Shown: positions 10,915-22,140, numbered from the stretch's first letter. The stretch is DNA of 64,000 bases from Clitoria ternatea (GCA_037962975.1 CM075673.1:18150001-18214000); one strand, 5' to 3'. A program made the numbers and translations. Notes: generated from the sequence alone by a model not told the origin.

Positions 10915-11383
10915 GGACCAACGTTGTGGTGCTGCCTGGCTTTTTGGTGCTTGCCAATCTGGAGAGTATATCTGCTCTTGTATACTCTTCACGTGGAACA
11001 TGCTTGAATTCCATTTTTGAGAACTTCTCTCTTAACTCCTTGACACAGTTTAAGTATAATTGGAGTTGAGGCTCACGAGCTTGATAATCTCCTAAAATCT
11101 GTGAAATCACGAGTTGTGAATCACTGTAGAGCGTTGCCTCAAAAGCTCCGATGTCAATCGTAGCTCGTAGTCCGGCCAAACAAGCTTCGTACTCAGCTTG
11201 GTTGTTGGAAGTTTTGAAATTAAAATGAAGGGAGATCTCCAAGTGTACTCCATCATCACTTTCAAGAACTACACCTGCTCCAGAGCCCTTTTGATTCGAT
11301 GAACCATCAACATAGATGGTCCAATGAACACGAGGTGTATCTAGATCTATCCCTGTCATTTCCATAATAAAATTGGCCAGGAC
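10915..11383 (-). pseudogene. Second, archaeal-type RNase H of Tat pol
   Basis: A separate RNase H follows the first: WTIYVDGSSNQKGSGAGVVL, then NNQAEYEACLAGL, then LYSDSQLVISQI, then REEYTRADILSRLAS. The D-E-D-D pattern can be read at VDGSS, AEYEA, YSDSQ and RADIL. Acquisition of this second domain is an established feature of Tat-lineage retrotransposons. No stop interrupts the domain, so it is among the best preserved parts of this pol. Confidence 0.85.
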
Positions 11384-11941
11384 CTAAGCTTTAATAGCGC
11401 CTCGAGGTTCATAGGATATATCAAACTCTGAGAGTTCAATGGACCATTTGATCATCCTACCAGCGAGGTCAGGCTTGATTAACACAGAGCGGAGTGGCAG
11501 ATCCGTTCTTACCAAGATTGGGTGTGCGTGAAAATACGGACGTAGCCATCGAGAGGCCCAAACAACAGCGAGGGCGGCCTTTTCAATTTTTTGATACCAG
11601 ATCTCAGTACCTTGTAATGTTTTGCTGGTGAAGTAGACCGGCCTCTGTCCATCAGGAGTTTCCTTTACTAAGGCTACGCCCAAAGCTTCATCTGAAATAG
11701 CCAAGTATAGGATGAGCGTGTCCTCGGGGTCAGGCTTCGTTAGAATAGGAGGTTTGGACAACACCTCCTTAAGCTCTTGGAATGCTTGTTCTTGTTCCTG
11801 TCCCCACTCGAATTTGTTGGACTTTTTCAGCGCTTTATACAGAGGAAGTGACTTGTGAGCTATCTTTGGCATGAACCGTGCCAAGGCTGCTACTTTGCCA
11901 TTCAGGGATTGGACTTCTCTCAGATTCTTTGGACTCTGCAT
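11384..11941 (-). pseudogene. Tat RT connection and first RNase H domain (decayed)
   Basis: The segment reads on from the RT thumb (NLREVQSLNGKVAALARFMP, KSLPLYKALKKSNKFEW). It continues into the RNase H-like domain normal to Ty3/gypsy pol (LYLAISDEALGVALV, GQRPVYFTSKTLQ, EKAALAVVWASRWLRPYF, RTDLPL). It is back in the original gag frame. A TAG at 11384-11386 separates it from the next domain. In Tat elements this first RNase H is thought to act mainly as a connection domain because a second RNase H follows. Confidence 0.85.
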
Positions 11942-12976
11942 GTTGAGAATCGTTTGGCATTCCCTAGATTGGCCTCGATACCGCGTTGAGTTAACATGAA
12001 ACCCAAAAACTTCCCAGCTGGGACAGTGAAAGTGTATTTCAATGGGTTTAGCCTCATGTTAAATTCTCTTAAGCGGATAAATACTTGGCGTAGGTCTTCA
12101 ATATGATCACCTCCAACCGGTGTCTTGGCTATGATGTCGTCGATGTACACCTCAACAAGTTTGGTGTGCATGCCCTCAAACATCTTATTGATCATGCGCT
12201 GGTATGTGGCTCCAGCATTCTTCAGGCCAAAGGGCATAACGGTGTAGCAAAAGACACCACGATCATTAATGAAAGCTATTTTCTCCTGATCCTCCTCGCA
12301 CATCGGAATTTGGTTGTAACCTGAGTACGCATCCATGAAGCTCAGGTATTGATAACCAGAGGAATCATCCACCATCCGATCTATGTTAGGAAGAGGATAA
12401 GGGTCCTTTGGACAGCAACAGTTGAGGTCCACATAATCAATACACATTCTCCATTTGCCATTGGCTTTCCGAACCATTACTACATTTGAGAGCCAAGAGG
12501 AATAACAGATTTCCTTGATAAATCCGGCCTTCAGCAATTCCTCAGTTTGTTGGCAGGCTGCTTTCTGTTTCTCTGGTCCCAATCTTCTTTTCTTTTGGGC
12601 AACCGGTCTCGTCTCTGGGTAGACAGACAATTTAACAGAAAGTAGGATCTATGCCAGGCATATCGGCTGCAGTCCATGCAAAGAGGTCTTTGAACTCCTG
12701 TAGGAGCATCAATAGTCGCTGCTCCATTTCTGTATCTAGCTTGTCATTAATATGGGTGACCTTTTCTGGAGAATCTCCCAATACGATGTCCCTGGAACTT
12801 CCATCCGGTGTGGGCTTTGATGGGTTGGACAGATCAATGTGCAAATCCGCCCTAGGGTCCAGGTCGACAAGGCTCATAGAACCAGCAATTGTCCCACAAT
12901 CATTGAGTTTCCTCTTTTTATTGGAGGCTTCCAACTTTGTCATATTTAGGCTCAGGTTGTAACAGTACCTGGCCAT
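11920..12976 (-). pseudogene. Tat linker and reverse transcriptase (decayed, frameshifted)
   Basis: The segment begins with the linker before reverse transcriptase (QEFKDLFAWTAADMPGIDP). The RT core follows: MCIDYVDLN, LSFMDAYSGYNQ, MPFGLKNAGATYQRMINK and the catalytic YIDDIIAK. The linker (12632-12976) is in the gag frame. The RT (11920-12630) lies one base out of it, and the next domain (from 11941) is back in the gag frame. Two small compensating indels therefore flank the RT, near 12631 and near 11960. A TAA at 12632-12634 results from the first. The RT segment itself has no internal stop. Confidence 0.88.
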
Positions 12977-12988
12977 CTCTTGGTCACC

Positions 12989-13633
12989 TCAGATGGATGA
13001 AACAGCATTGTCCTTATCGATAAACTTGATAAGGAGGTGTGGAGTTGACACGACTGCCTCCATAGCATTCAGGGTGGGGCGTCCTATGATGCCGTTGAAT
13101 GGTGACTCGACATCAATTACCAGCACTCGGGATTTAACCGTTCTGGTTCCTGGCTCACCTTCAAAGGAGATAAGGGTGTCAAGGTATCCCTTTGTTGGTT
13201 GCTTTGCACCATTGAAAGCTGTTAGTTCCTGTGTGTAAGGCTGTAAGTCCAAGTTATTAAAACCCATTCTTTTAAAGCAATTATAAAAAATAACATCACA
13301 GGAACTTCCCTGATCAACAAGGATTCTTCGGACGTCCTTGTTGGCTATCACTGCAACGATGACTACAGCATCATCTCCACCAGGAATGGTAGGACCAAAA
13401 TCCTCATCAGAGAATAAAATTATTGGAGCTTCAACCCCTCCTCTGTAAGGACGATTGTCTTTAACTTTTCCTTGTACAGACAGAATCATTCTATGATGAT
13501 TCTTACGGGCTGTAATTGAAGCTCCTCCCCCAGCGAACCCTCCAGCGATCATATCAATGACTTCACGCCGGCCCTGACGCTGTTGCTGAGGCATGTCATC
13601 TCTGTGTGCTATATCATCAGTCATTGCACCTTT
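12989..13633 (-). pseudogene. Tat aspartic protease domain (decayed gag-pol segment)
   Basis: This segment corresponds to the retropepsin that cleaves the gag-pol polyprotein. The active-site region reads RRILVDQGSSCDVIF, with Asp-Gln-Gly where Asp-Thr/Ser/Asn-Gly is usual, and the later flap/dimer motif is NGIIGRPTLN. It is in frame with gag upstream and with the linker downstream, separated by the TAG at 13634 and a TGA at 12989-12991. The altered residue after the catalytic Asp may be another decay mark or a family variant. Confidence 0.82.
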
Positions 13634-15064
13634 CTATTTCTCCGTAACAGAGAATTTTCTAACCGGATTACGGTTATTGTCATCCCCATCGTCTGGATCT
13701 CTTTCTCTTTTCTCATTCTGATCTACCCTGTCAAAGGATTTTTCTTTGAACAGGTACTGCTTTAATTTACCTTCTCTAATTAACGTTTCAACTGCGTTCT
13801 TTAGAGCTTGGTATTCATCAGTGGAATGACCTGTTTGTTCATGAAAGTCACAGTACTTACGGGGATTCCCTGGTCTCTTCACAGGGGCTGGCCTCCTGAT
13901 GCCATAGATGCTGAAGGCTGGCCATCCTACTTCTCTCAAAATTTGAGATGGCCTGGCTGACAGAGGTGCATAATGGCTAAAGGAATTAACACGCCTTTCT
14001 CGAGGTCGAGGAGAGGAGTTATTAACCTTGGGGTTGTTGAATGGCCTCTCCATGCGTTCTGACCTCATTTTCTCCTTATCTCTCCGCGGCTGTGAAGGTG
14101 GTGTTGGTGGCTTTTTCTTTGCAGCCATAGCTTCCAGGTGCATCTCTATACCCACATACTTTGAGGATTTTTTCCTGAACTCCTTAAACGTTGTTGGCGG
14201 GCTTTTTGCTAGTGAGAGAGCAAAGGCTGATCCTGGCTGCAGTGCCTCAATAACGATATGCAGCTTAATGGATTCTGTGAGGTTAGGAACCAGAGATGCT
14301 TCCTTGTAGAACCTCTTCAGGAAATCTTTTAAGGTTTCATTTTCACCCTGCTTAATTCAGGCCAAAGTATGAGATGTCTTGGGAACATCTCTAGAGATGA
14401 CAAAGTGAGTTTCAAAAATAGCTGCCATTTCAGCCCAAGAATCTATAGATCCTGAGGGTAAACCTTTGAACCAGCCGAGGGCCTCTTCTGACAATGTTCA
14501 CGGGAACATCCGACACATCACGTCTTCATCAGCCCCTAAGTACATGGCTTCAAATACGTAAGCATCAAGATGCTTAGTAGGATTAGTTTTGCCATTATAC
14601 TTTCCAATGGAGAGTGGCTGAGTGGTTTGAAGATGGTTGGGGATGTGGATACTCATAAGCCTCCTTGAGAAAGGAACTTTGAGTTTGTAAGTTACTGGGG
14701 GTGTTGTAATTAGTTCCCTCTTCCCACGAGCAGCTCCATCATCAGAATCGTGGGTCTGTTCTCTCCCCTCGAACGTGGGGATGTTTGAGTATTGGAGAGT
14801 TATGGATTTTTCTCCATCGGTTGTATGGGGAGTGTCTCTTGTGTGAGATGACTCCTTATCCTCACTCTGCCTTTTCTCTCTTCGCAATTCTGCGAGTTCC
14901 CTTTGGAGTTGACTGATCAACTCATCACGAGGATCGGGGCTAGACACTGGTACCACCTTCTTTGAGCTGCCCCCATGAGAATCGAAGTTAAGCTTTCTGA
15001 AGGCGTTGGGGTTGGTTCTGCCTTCAGATTGATTCTCCATGAAATCATGTGCTTCGCCTTCCAT
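13634..15064 (-). pseudogene. Tat gag (decayed)
   Basis: This is the capsid/nucleocapsid region that would package the element RNA in cytoplasmic particles. The chosen start is the ATG at 15064, about 45 bases inside the primer site, giving a product that begins MEGEAHDF. A charged N-terminal segment (DELISQLQRELAELRREKRQ, coiled-coil-like) is followed by the retrotransposon gag core (LGWFKGLPSGSIDSWAEM and KQGENETLKDFLKRFYKEA). A C-terminal zinc-knuckle-like segment, YCDFHEQTGHSTDEYQALK, has Tyr where a Cys is expected. In-frame stops lie at 14498-14500 (TGA), 14357-14359 (TGA) and 13634-13636 (TAG). Protease follows in the same frame, so gag-pol was one ORF. Confidence 0.85.
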
Positions 15065-15110
15065 TGATGATCACTTGTTCTTTCACAGGATATGGGAATA
15101 ACTTTATCGC

Positions 15111-15129
15111 GTCCCACTGGGCGTGCCAA
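15111..15129 (-). promoter_or_regulatory. Primer-binding site of the Tat element
   Basis: The minus strand reads TTGGCACGCCCAGTGGGAC immediately inside the LTR, the expected place for tRNA-primed minus-strand DNA synthesis. The same core (TTGGCACAC) sits beside the decayed LTR at 22714. I do not assign the primer tRNA with confidence. Confidence 0.7.
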
Positions 15130-15869
15130 TGATCTGTCCTGAACCGGGGTCAAGAGATCCGGTGTCGGGTCAGTCACAAATAGTAAGATGATTACGTCTC
15201 TGAAGACCGGTTATATGAGTATCCGGTTTACGTATCCGATGTCTCTGTATGATGAGAGCGGATTGGCCGTCCTGGAGGTTCTTCACACCGTCCTTACGCG
15301 TTGATGTGGGCGAAAGGTGGTGTCACCTGCAAAGATTCTCCGACGCTCAAGTCAGTGGTGATATTCCAAGTGAGGAATGTTTTTAGAGAGTAATTGTAAG
15401 TTGAAAAATAGTCGAAGATCCCCCTTTCATTGATGAAGAGAGTTCATATACCTGATTGGCTCGATATTCGAGGATTCGTTAGTGGGGAACCACCAACCTC
15501 CAATAACACTGTAAATTATTATTTTATTGCACACTTGCCAGTATGATTGGGTCAAGTGGCTATTTTATATTGAGCGTAGAGAGTATAGGCTAGAATCAGG
15601 GGACAAGTTGACCATTCCCGTGAGCAGATTTTGGGTCGTAGTGCAGAGAATTATTGATCAGTCCCTGTAGCAATGCCTTTTGTCTTCTGCATAGTGATGT
15701 GTGTGTTATTTGGTGTCATGATGTTATCCTGGACAGCCGGTATAGGGAGAGCGCCTGATACAGAATTAGAGTCCGGATGTATACCGATGACACCGGTTGC
15801 ACGTTGGCGAATTGACAAAGACGTTGAAATATGTCTTGTAGATCGGATACCGGTATCAAGACCAGATCA
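15130..15869 (-). repeat. 5' LTR of the Tat element
   Basis: Read on the minus strand, the LTR starts TGATCTGGTCTTGATACCGG at 15869 and ends AGATCA at 15130, directly before the primer site. Its start matches the solo LTR at 20633 (TGATCCGGTCTAGATACCGG) at 18 of 20 bases. Both also share an internal block around GAGCGTCGGAG and CTTTGCAGGTGACACC (15316-15352). The LTR is 740 bp long. The partner LTR is left of the window, so its age cannot be estimated here. Confidence 0.82.
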
Positions 15870-16236
15870 CCTATGGTTCAAGGACTAGGAAATGATTGGT
15901 CACAGTCGTAGTAGAGGTATAATTTAGTTTTAGTTTACCTTATTACAATATCAAGTTGGATAATTGTAACAAGGTAAAGGTTAAACTTTGATAAACCTTA
16001 TCATTAAGATATAATACTGTAATCTTTTATCACTAATAATTTCTATAAATTTATTTTATCATTATGGATAAATATTGAAAGACAACATTTTTTACTTTCA
16101 ATATTCAAAGGAAATCAGGTATATATACGTCCTTGTATACGCAAAATAAGGAATGATATATATATATATATATATATATATCTTTATAAAGTTTTTTAAA
16201 GCAATAAGAGTATATATCTCGTGTATATAAGGGGGT
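15870..16236. other. Flank of the Tat element with an AT microsatellite
   Basis: AT-rich sequence with an (AT)n run at 16155-16181. No gene is seen. Confidence 0.55.
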
Positions 16237-16985
16237 GTTACAGGTCCTTTGCAAAGATCTACCTTTGATATAGTGTTTCAGGACCATCTTGGTGACTTTC
16301 AGTGTGGCCAGGCTTTCTTCCATTGGGCCCTAATCGTTACCATTGCAGAAGGTCTTGCTTTGCGGGAAGCTATCATCGTGGCTCGAAATCTGGAATTCAA
16401 AGAAGTTTTATTATAATCGGATAACCTGAATTTAGTGAAAGCTTGTAGAGGTGAATGCAATTTAAGAGAAATTGATCCAATTATTCATGAAATCAAATAC
16501 CTATGTTGGTTCTTCAAGTCCTATGGCTTTTTATGGGTCAAGCGTGAAATTCAGCTACGCATGAGGTAGCTAAGTTATGCATGGAGAATGCCTTGGGAAC
16601 AAGATGGTGAGTCTCCCCACCAATGGCTCTGAGAAGAGTTCTGGTGGAGGACAAATTCCTCCTGATATCTAGCTTGATTCTCTTTGGTTTTTGATTGCTT
16701 GTCCCCCTTCTTGTTTCCCCTTTCTGTGAAGACACCATAATTAGGATTCTCTCTTCTCTAAGGGTAAACCCTAATTAAGTTGACATTGAGAGTTTAAGTT
16801 TCCTCTGAGTTGTAAGCAAGCTCTGTGCTTTCCCGGTCCTTCCTTAGCTTTGTGTATTACAACTCTATGTTTGTGGTCTGATGGCCTTTTTCCTGTCTTC
16901 GTGTTTTCTGGCTTATTGTACTGGGCCTTGGGCCTGTTTTCTTTTCTTATAATATGTTGTTGACCAAAAAAAGCAAAAGATGAGA
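16237..16985 (+). pseudogene. LINE 3' end: RNase H fragment and 3' UTR
   Basis: The frame from 16282 reads HLGDFQCGQAFFHWAL, then AEGLALREAIIVARNLEFKE, then SDNLNLVKACRG, then EIDPIIHEIKYLCWFF. This is the RNase H (RVT_3) domain found at the C-terminus of plant L1-like LINEs. A TAA interrupts it just before SDN. The sequence then runs through a non-coding tail to GTTGACCAAAAAAAGC near 16962, a likely target-primed A-rich end. Endonuclease and RT are absent, so this is a 5'-truncated dead insertion. Confidence 0.75.
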
Positions 16986-18026
16986 TTCATGATAATTAAC
17001 AAAAATTGAAGCGAAGTATATAAAGACAATAATCCTATGAGTTAACGATCACTTTTATATTTGAGAAGTGTAATAATTTTCTTCAACAACATAATTTTCA
17101 AAATGAAACACATGTTTTTAAATTGTTGATCCAATTTGAAGTTGACTAAAAAAGTAAAGGATGTAAGAGAAAACACCAAATATATGGCAAGTTGATAAAC
17201 CACAAAAAATATATAATTAATATTTTTTCATTTTTTATTGATAATAATTATATGTAGAAAATATTGTTAATATAGTTAAAAATGAGAACCATATGAGGAC
17301 TTGAAACCTTCAATGTTAGCATATCAAGTTTTAAGGTTAACAATGTGCATCCATTGAAAAAATGAATAGTTAAAGATGGCGTATGTTATGAAGTGCATAA
17401 GATAATTAGTGGGAATTTAAAGTTGGTATAAAATAAAGTATAATAATAATAATAATAATAACAACAACAATAACAACAACAAATTTATCTAACCTATGTA
17501 ATTTTACACACGATAAAAAATAAAAAAGGAAAGTTTTCATTTTAAATTACCATTAATATTCACACACTCTAACTTTTAAGCAATCCCTGTATAATTTTCA
17601 ATTAAATAATTCTACTTTTAATTTATTATTATCTTCAAGGTTGTATAGATTAAACAAATCTTGATTTAACCTCTTAAATTTTAAAGGTTAAATGCATTCA
17701 AGCGTTACTTTAAGATTTTTCTATTAAGTGTGAGATGACACATTTTGTTTTCTCAAATTTTAGTAATAACTTCTAATTATGTCATATATTCAACATAATT
17801 AATATTTGGTAACGCTGAAACTCAATTTATTAGATGACACACACAACCTATTCGGTACCCAGTTGAGAAAGAATTATAAAAATAAAAAAAATTTAATGAT
17901 TAATATCATTCACATCATTCGAAATAATCAAAACTTCATTAAACCATGGATTTTTTTTCTATTGGTCAAACCTCGATTTAGTTAGGTGAAAGTAATTGAA
18001 TAAATATGGGGTATATAGTTACTCAA
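16986..18026. other. AT-rich intergenic DNA with a microsatellite
   Basis: An (AAT)n/(AAC)n microsatellite lies at 17441-17482. Nothing else is recognisable. Confidence 0.5.
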
Positions 18027-18032
18027 TTTATT
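18027..18032 (-). terminator. Candidate poly(A) signal of UGT gene 1
   Basis: AATAAA on the minus strand, about 104 bases after the stop. It lies in a flank shared with UGT gene 2, where the same hexamer occurs at 47543-47548. Confidence 0.5.
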
Positions 18033-18135
18033 ATAAAAATATTGAAAGGAATCATGGTTCACCAATAAAAAAAAGTATTTCAAGAAAAACAATTACATGT
18101 GGCGTTTTAATTTCTTCAAATAATTATTGAGATCA

Positions 18136-19608
18136 TCATATATCCCTCTTGATTTTTTGCATGATATCTTGAATGAACAAGGTCACATTAGAATAAGAGG
18201 ATCCCCCTTTTTCTACGGCTTTTCTAGCTTTCTCAGCAAGCTCTTGTATTCTTTTTCTTCTTTCGTTGCTTTCGCTTGTCTCATCCATTATCCTTTCTAT
18301 GGCACTTTCAACATTTTCCTTCCTCACCTGCACACCAATCTTTTCTTCCTCACCCCATTTGACTGGCTTTTCTGTCCCAACCTTCACGCCAACTTTTAAA
18401 ACATGCACAACTTGACTTTCATTCAAAAATTGATCCGCAAACAGTGGCCACGTAACCATTGGCACACCAGCACATATCGCTTCTAAGGTGGAGTTCCAAC
18501 CACAATGTGTTATGAAGCCTCCAACTGCAGGGTGTGATAATATTACTAATTGAGGAGCCCAACCCCGAATCAGAAGACCCAACCCTTTTGTCCTTACCTC
18601 AAACCCATCTTCCTTAATCCACTTTTCTAATGCTTCTGAATGGATCCCTCCCCTGATTACCCAAATGAATGGTCTTTTTGATGCTTCCAAGGCTAAACCA
18701 AGTTCTATCAATTGTGATGATGGTAAATTGCACAGGCTTCCAAGGCAAGCATAGATTACACTTCTTGGCTTCTGAGAATCAAGCCAGCACTTTAGGTGCT
18801 GTGACTCATCATTTAATGCCTTGTTTTTTCCTCTTTGAGCCTTGTCCAAATGATCCTTATTAATAAGTGATACCGGGCCTACACACCACATTTTATCATT
18901 TTTAACTTTCTTGTATTCCCTTGCATATGCTGGCTCCAACTCTTCAAAAGAATTCATGATTATGCCATAACTTTCCATTTCAGCTGCAAAGATTTTTTCA
19001 TTGAATTCTTCCCAGCTTTCGTTCATTGGTTCCCCTGTTTGATCTCTGGTCATCTCAATTTTGTCAGGGATACCAGGCAAAACAAAGTACTCTGACACAG
19101 AAGTTATCCTCTCCCTGATATTATGGATGCGTATGTTAGTTAGACACAGAAGGCAAAAGCAACTTACTCCAACAAAAGAAATCCTTGGAATGTCGAATTG
19201 TTTAGCGATGTGGTTTGTATATGGCAAACACATATCAGAGATTATGCAGCTTGGTGGTGGTGTTAACTCTTCGAATAGCTTTTCCACCGGTTCTTGTAGT
19301 AGGCTTGCTGCTTTGAAGAAATCAGCGGCTACGTCAAGTGAAGGAATCATATCAAGATTCTCACATCCATCTGGTAGTCCAACTTGTTGACATGGGAAAT
19401 GAAGTTGAACTAATCTTATCTGAAACCCAGATTGGATGTAGCGATCAATGATTGATGTGAAACGAGCTGCATTATTTGGTGTTGTGACCACTGTCACAAT
19501 AACATTGCGTTGCACCAGTATTTTTGCAACGTCCATCATGGGGATCATGTGGCCTTGGGCCATCAATGGAAACAAGAGAAAGTGAAGCTGTGGTGTTTGG
19601 GAAGCCAT
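18136..19608 (-). CDS. UDP-glycosyltransferase, UGT73 (UGT73C-like), copy 1
   Basis: A 490-residue family-1 glycosyltransferase, predicted to transfer glucose from UDP-glucose to a hydroxyl of a small secondary metabolite in the cytosol. It has no signal peptide. The catalytic His20 is in MAQGHMIP and its Asp125 partner is in CIISDMCLPY. The 44-residue PSPG donor-binding box runs from Trp350 to Gln393 (WAPQLVILSHPAVGGF, HCGWNSTLEAICAGVP, FADQ). The closing Gln favours glucose. Family resemblance is strongest to UGT73C; the acceptor cannot be read from the sequence. A longer frame has an ATG at 19647, but the TATA box at 19650-19657 is only 3 bases before it, so MASQTPQ at 19608 is the likely start. 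There is no intron. Length is normal and the frame is intact. Confidence 0.95.
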   Translation of the reverse strand: MASQTPQLHFLLFPLMAQGHMIPMMDVAKILVQRNVIVTVVTTPNNAARFTSIIDRYIQSGFQIRLVQLHFPCQQVGLPDGCENLDMIPSLDVAADFFKAASLLQEPVEKLFEELTPPPSCIISDMCLPYTNHIAKQFDIPRISFVGVSCFCLLCLTNIRIHNIRERITSVSEYFVLPGIPDKIEMTRDQTGEPMNESWEEFNEKIFAAEMESYGIIMNSFEELEPAYAREYKKVKNDKMWCVGPVSLINKDHLDKAQRGKNKALNDESQHLKCWLDSQKPRSVIYACLGSLCNLPSSQLIELGLALEASKRPFIWVIRGGIHSEALEKWIKEDGFEVRTKGLGLLIRGWAPQLVILSHPAVGGFITHCGWNSTLEAICAGVPMVTWPLFADQFLNESQVVHVLKVGVKVGTEKPVKWGEEEKIGVQVRKENVESAIERIMDETSESNERRKRIQELAEKARKAVEKGGSSYSNVTLFIQDIMQKIKRDI

Positions 19609-19649
19609 ATCGTGTATTTGGGTTTGTGTGTAATGGATTGGCTTCAACT

Positions 19650-19657
19650 TATTTATA
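19650..19657 (-). promoter_or_regulatory. TATA box of UGT gene 1
   Basis: The minus strand reads TATAAATA 42 bases before the ATG at 19608. Initiation about 30 bases downstream gives a short 5' UTR and excludes the upstream ATG at 19647. Confidence 0.6.
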
Positions 19658-20085
19658 CATATTATTATTATTATGATGTAAGCGCCTACATAAGAACGAT
19701 TTGGCTTATTGGAGAATTAGTCAATTTTTATAGTCCACCAGCGAGTGTAATTTGTAAGACGGTGGCGTAGCTAACGAGAGTGAAAATAACATCACCTAGG
19801 AAACATATACTTTGTCGTCCCTTGCTGACCATTACAGTGAGATCAAATTGAAGGTTGGAAATACCATTAGCTCAGAATGAAGAATAAAATCACCGATCTT
19901 TCTTTTCTGAAGTTACCGTGAGATTCGAGGTTTAAGTCACCAATTATTCCGTCTCCTTTTTTATTTTGCCTCTCTACTCTGGTGTTAAATTATGTGACGG
20001 ATATATTTCATAATCTCTATTTTAAAGTGTGTATTTTTTAGAAAAATATAACATAATTCAAATAAAGGATAGAAATAGTAATAGG

Positions 20086-20148
<63 letters not shown>

Positions 20149-20627
20149 CCCGCACGTAGGGCCACGTTAGAATTTGTGAAGGTCTATTATGGCACTCCAA
20201 GATAGTCAAATTAAGAAATATTAATCCGTCAAAATAGAATAAGTCACAGAAAGACTTGACTTTTTATATAATGAGTTTAAACTCTATAGAGATAATCTGT
20301 ATATTTGATGTGATATATGAAAACCACTTCACTGTAACTGATTATCAGTTCCGTCTTAAGTAAAAGGTGAATTTATGTATAAAATTAATATAAAAATGGT
20401 TCAATAATAAAAGATTATAACACTATATTATTTTTCACTGAAAACATTTTATTGCATGTTTTCTAACTAACAGTTTTATATTTTATATTGATTTTATAAA
20501 ATTGATAAAAACAACATTTCTTCTATATTAGAGCAAGAGAGTTTAATTGAAATATTTTACGAGGGTTTTGTTAATAAAGTTTTGAATATTGAATTTAAAC
20601 ACTAAATATTTAGACATATATAATAAA
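19658..20627. other. Intergenic DNA with a long AT microsatellite
   Basis: A pure (TA)n tract of about 50 bases lies at 20090-20142. The first 60 bases resemble the upstream flank of UGT gene 2 (GATGTAAG followed by CTACATAAGAACG). No gene is seen. Confidence 0.55.
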
Positions 20628-20632
20628 CAAAA

Positions 20633-21257
20633 TGATCCGGTCTAGATACCGGCGTATGGACAAGAGGGTAATTTCACCCGCTTTTACTCATCTACCGGTA
20701 TCGCAGGTAAACCTTCAGACTCAGTACCCACGCGAGTCATCCTCTATACCGGATAGTTCAGGTCATCACCAAGGCACATCAGAAAGTAATTTGCTACACC
20801 TGACAAATAGTACAAAGTACAGCTGCGGGAAGCAACATTCGTGGGAGACACGAGGGCACCCGCGTCGTGTGTCAGATTCTTGCAGAATTATACCGACACA
20901 GTGTACGGATTGTCCCCCAACCCTAAAAAACTCTTACACTCCTTGCATGCATATAAAGAGCAAACATTTCCCAACAATGGTAAGTTTTCTTCATTCTCTA
21001 ACTTACGCTCAAAAATTGCTTCCTTAACTGCTTATTAACTTAAGCGTCGAAGTGCCTTTGCAGGTGGCACCTCTTTTCACCCCCACAACGTGAAAGCTTG
21101 GTGTGTAGGATCTCAATGACTCCAAAGCCTCTATTTCTCCACTAGAATAGAGGCTACAATACTGGATCCCCACTGGATCGGTGTACAAATCACACGGAGA
21201 AGAACATTTTTGGCTGGTTCCCGTACCGAATCCTTGACCCCGGTTTAGGCCAGTTCA
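20633..21257 (+). mobile_element. Solo LTR of the Tat family with target duplication
   Basis: The 625-bp unit starts TGATCCGGTCTAGATACCGG and ends CCCGGTTTAGGCCAGTTCA. It is flanked by CAAAA at 20628-20632 and 21258-21262. Start, end (CTTGACCCCGGTT) and the internal block around GCGTCGAAGTGCCTTTGCAG match the LTR at 15130-15869. TATAAAG at 20953-20959 marks the LTR promoter. No internal region follows, so it is the product of LTR-LTR recombination. Confidence 0.85.
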
Positions 21258-21262
21258 CAAAA

Positions 21263-22140
21263 TAAGTACTGAAATATTTTAAAATTAATTTTAGTTGCTT
21301 GACACTTGTTAGGTATGAGAATAAGTTTGATTGAAATATTAGAATTAACTATTAGTGAAATTTTTATTTTTCTAACATTGCTTCATCGTTTTGATATTAC
21401 TAATGTTATACTACTTTGTTGTAGGGTTGTCAATGTAGGAAAACTCATCCTGCCTTTCCTAAAACCCACCAAATACGGGGTAAGGTGAGTTTAGCCCCCT
21501 ATCGAAGGTAGGCTAAAATTTCTGGTTCACCTTGTTTTACTAGTAGGTTGGCCTACCAAGACTAAAAAACAAACAAAATCTTATTTTATAATATTTTAAG
21601 TAATGAGTTGATGAGTGTACCCATCTAAATATATATATGTATATAATGATAATCAAATTTAATAAAAATTAATTAACTTATTATTTTTAAGAAGTAAATA
21701 AGAGAAAATTTATTAAACAGACAAAGGAATGTATTACTAAATTGAAAAATGAGTGTTTGTTAGTTGAGTGGTAGAAAAAAAGTCATTGGCCCGCTTCTCC
21801 CTACCAAAAACCTGCTAATAGTGAGCGTTTTTCAGGACTGACTCTTATTAAGAATAATTGGTTTTTCAGTCTGAGAGTGTAAATTTCATCGAGTTAGTGA
21901 AAATTCTTTAAGTTGAACGAATTGAACGTAGCTTATGGGTTTTGGATTGCGAACCAATTATAACTCTGTTATGTTATTCTTTTTCCTTTCTTTCTTTAAT
22001 CAACCCCTATTTTCAAAGTTTGTTTATGTACTTCATAATATTTAATAAATAACCATTCATAAATAAATTTATTATTTTACATATACTTTAAGTCATATTT
22101 AGCAATTCATTTATTTAAGTATCTAGGTGCTTAATGGGAT
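21263..22140. other. AT-rich intergenic DNA
   Basis: No gene. The GC-richer stretch beginning GGGTTGTCAATGTAGG at 21424 looks like the end of a DNA transposon, but I cannot find a matching opposite end. Confidence 0.4.

Larger units (their letters stand above)
1..15869 (-). mobile_element. Tat-lineage Ty3/gypsy LTR retrotransposon, 3' LTR outside window
   Basis: The element reads right to left. It has a 5' LTR at 15130-15869, a primer-binding site at 15111-15129, and gag-pol at 15064-9599 in the order gag, protease, reverse transcriptase, RNase H, second RNase H, integrase. A 9.6-kb 3' region of tandem repeats and two opposite-strand genes continues to the window edge. An extra RNase H, a repeat-rich 3' region and additional, sometimes antisense, ORFs are established traits of the Tat lineage (Retand, Grande, Ogre relatives). 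The five bases after the LTR, CCTAT (15870-15874), should recur beyond the missing left LTR. Gag-pol is one decayed frame, so this copy cannot code for its own movement. Confidence 0.88.

Noticed and set aside
18127..19390. Plus-strand frames inside the UGT genes
   Set aside because: They are antisense shadows of conserved coding sequence with no promoter or family motif.
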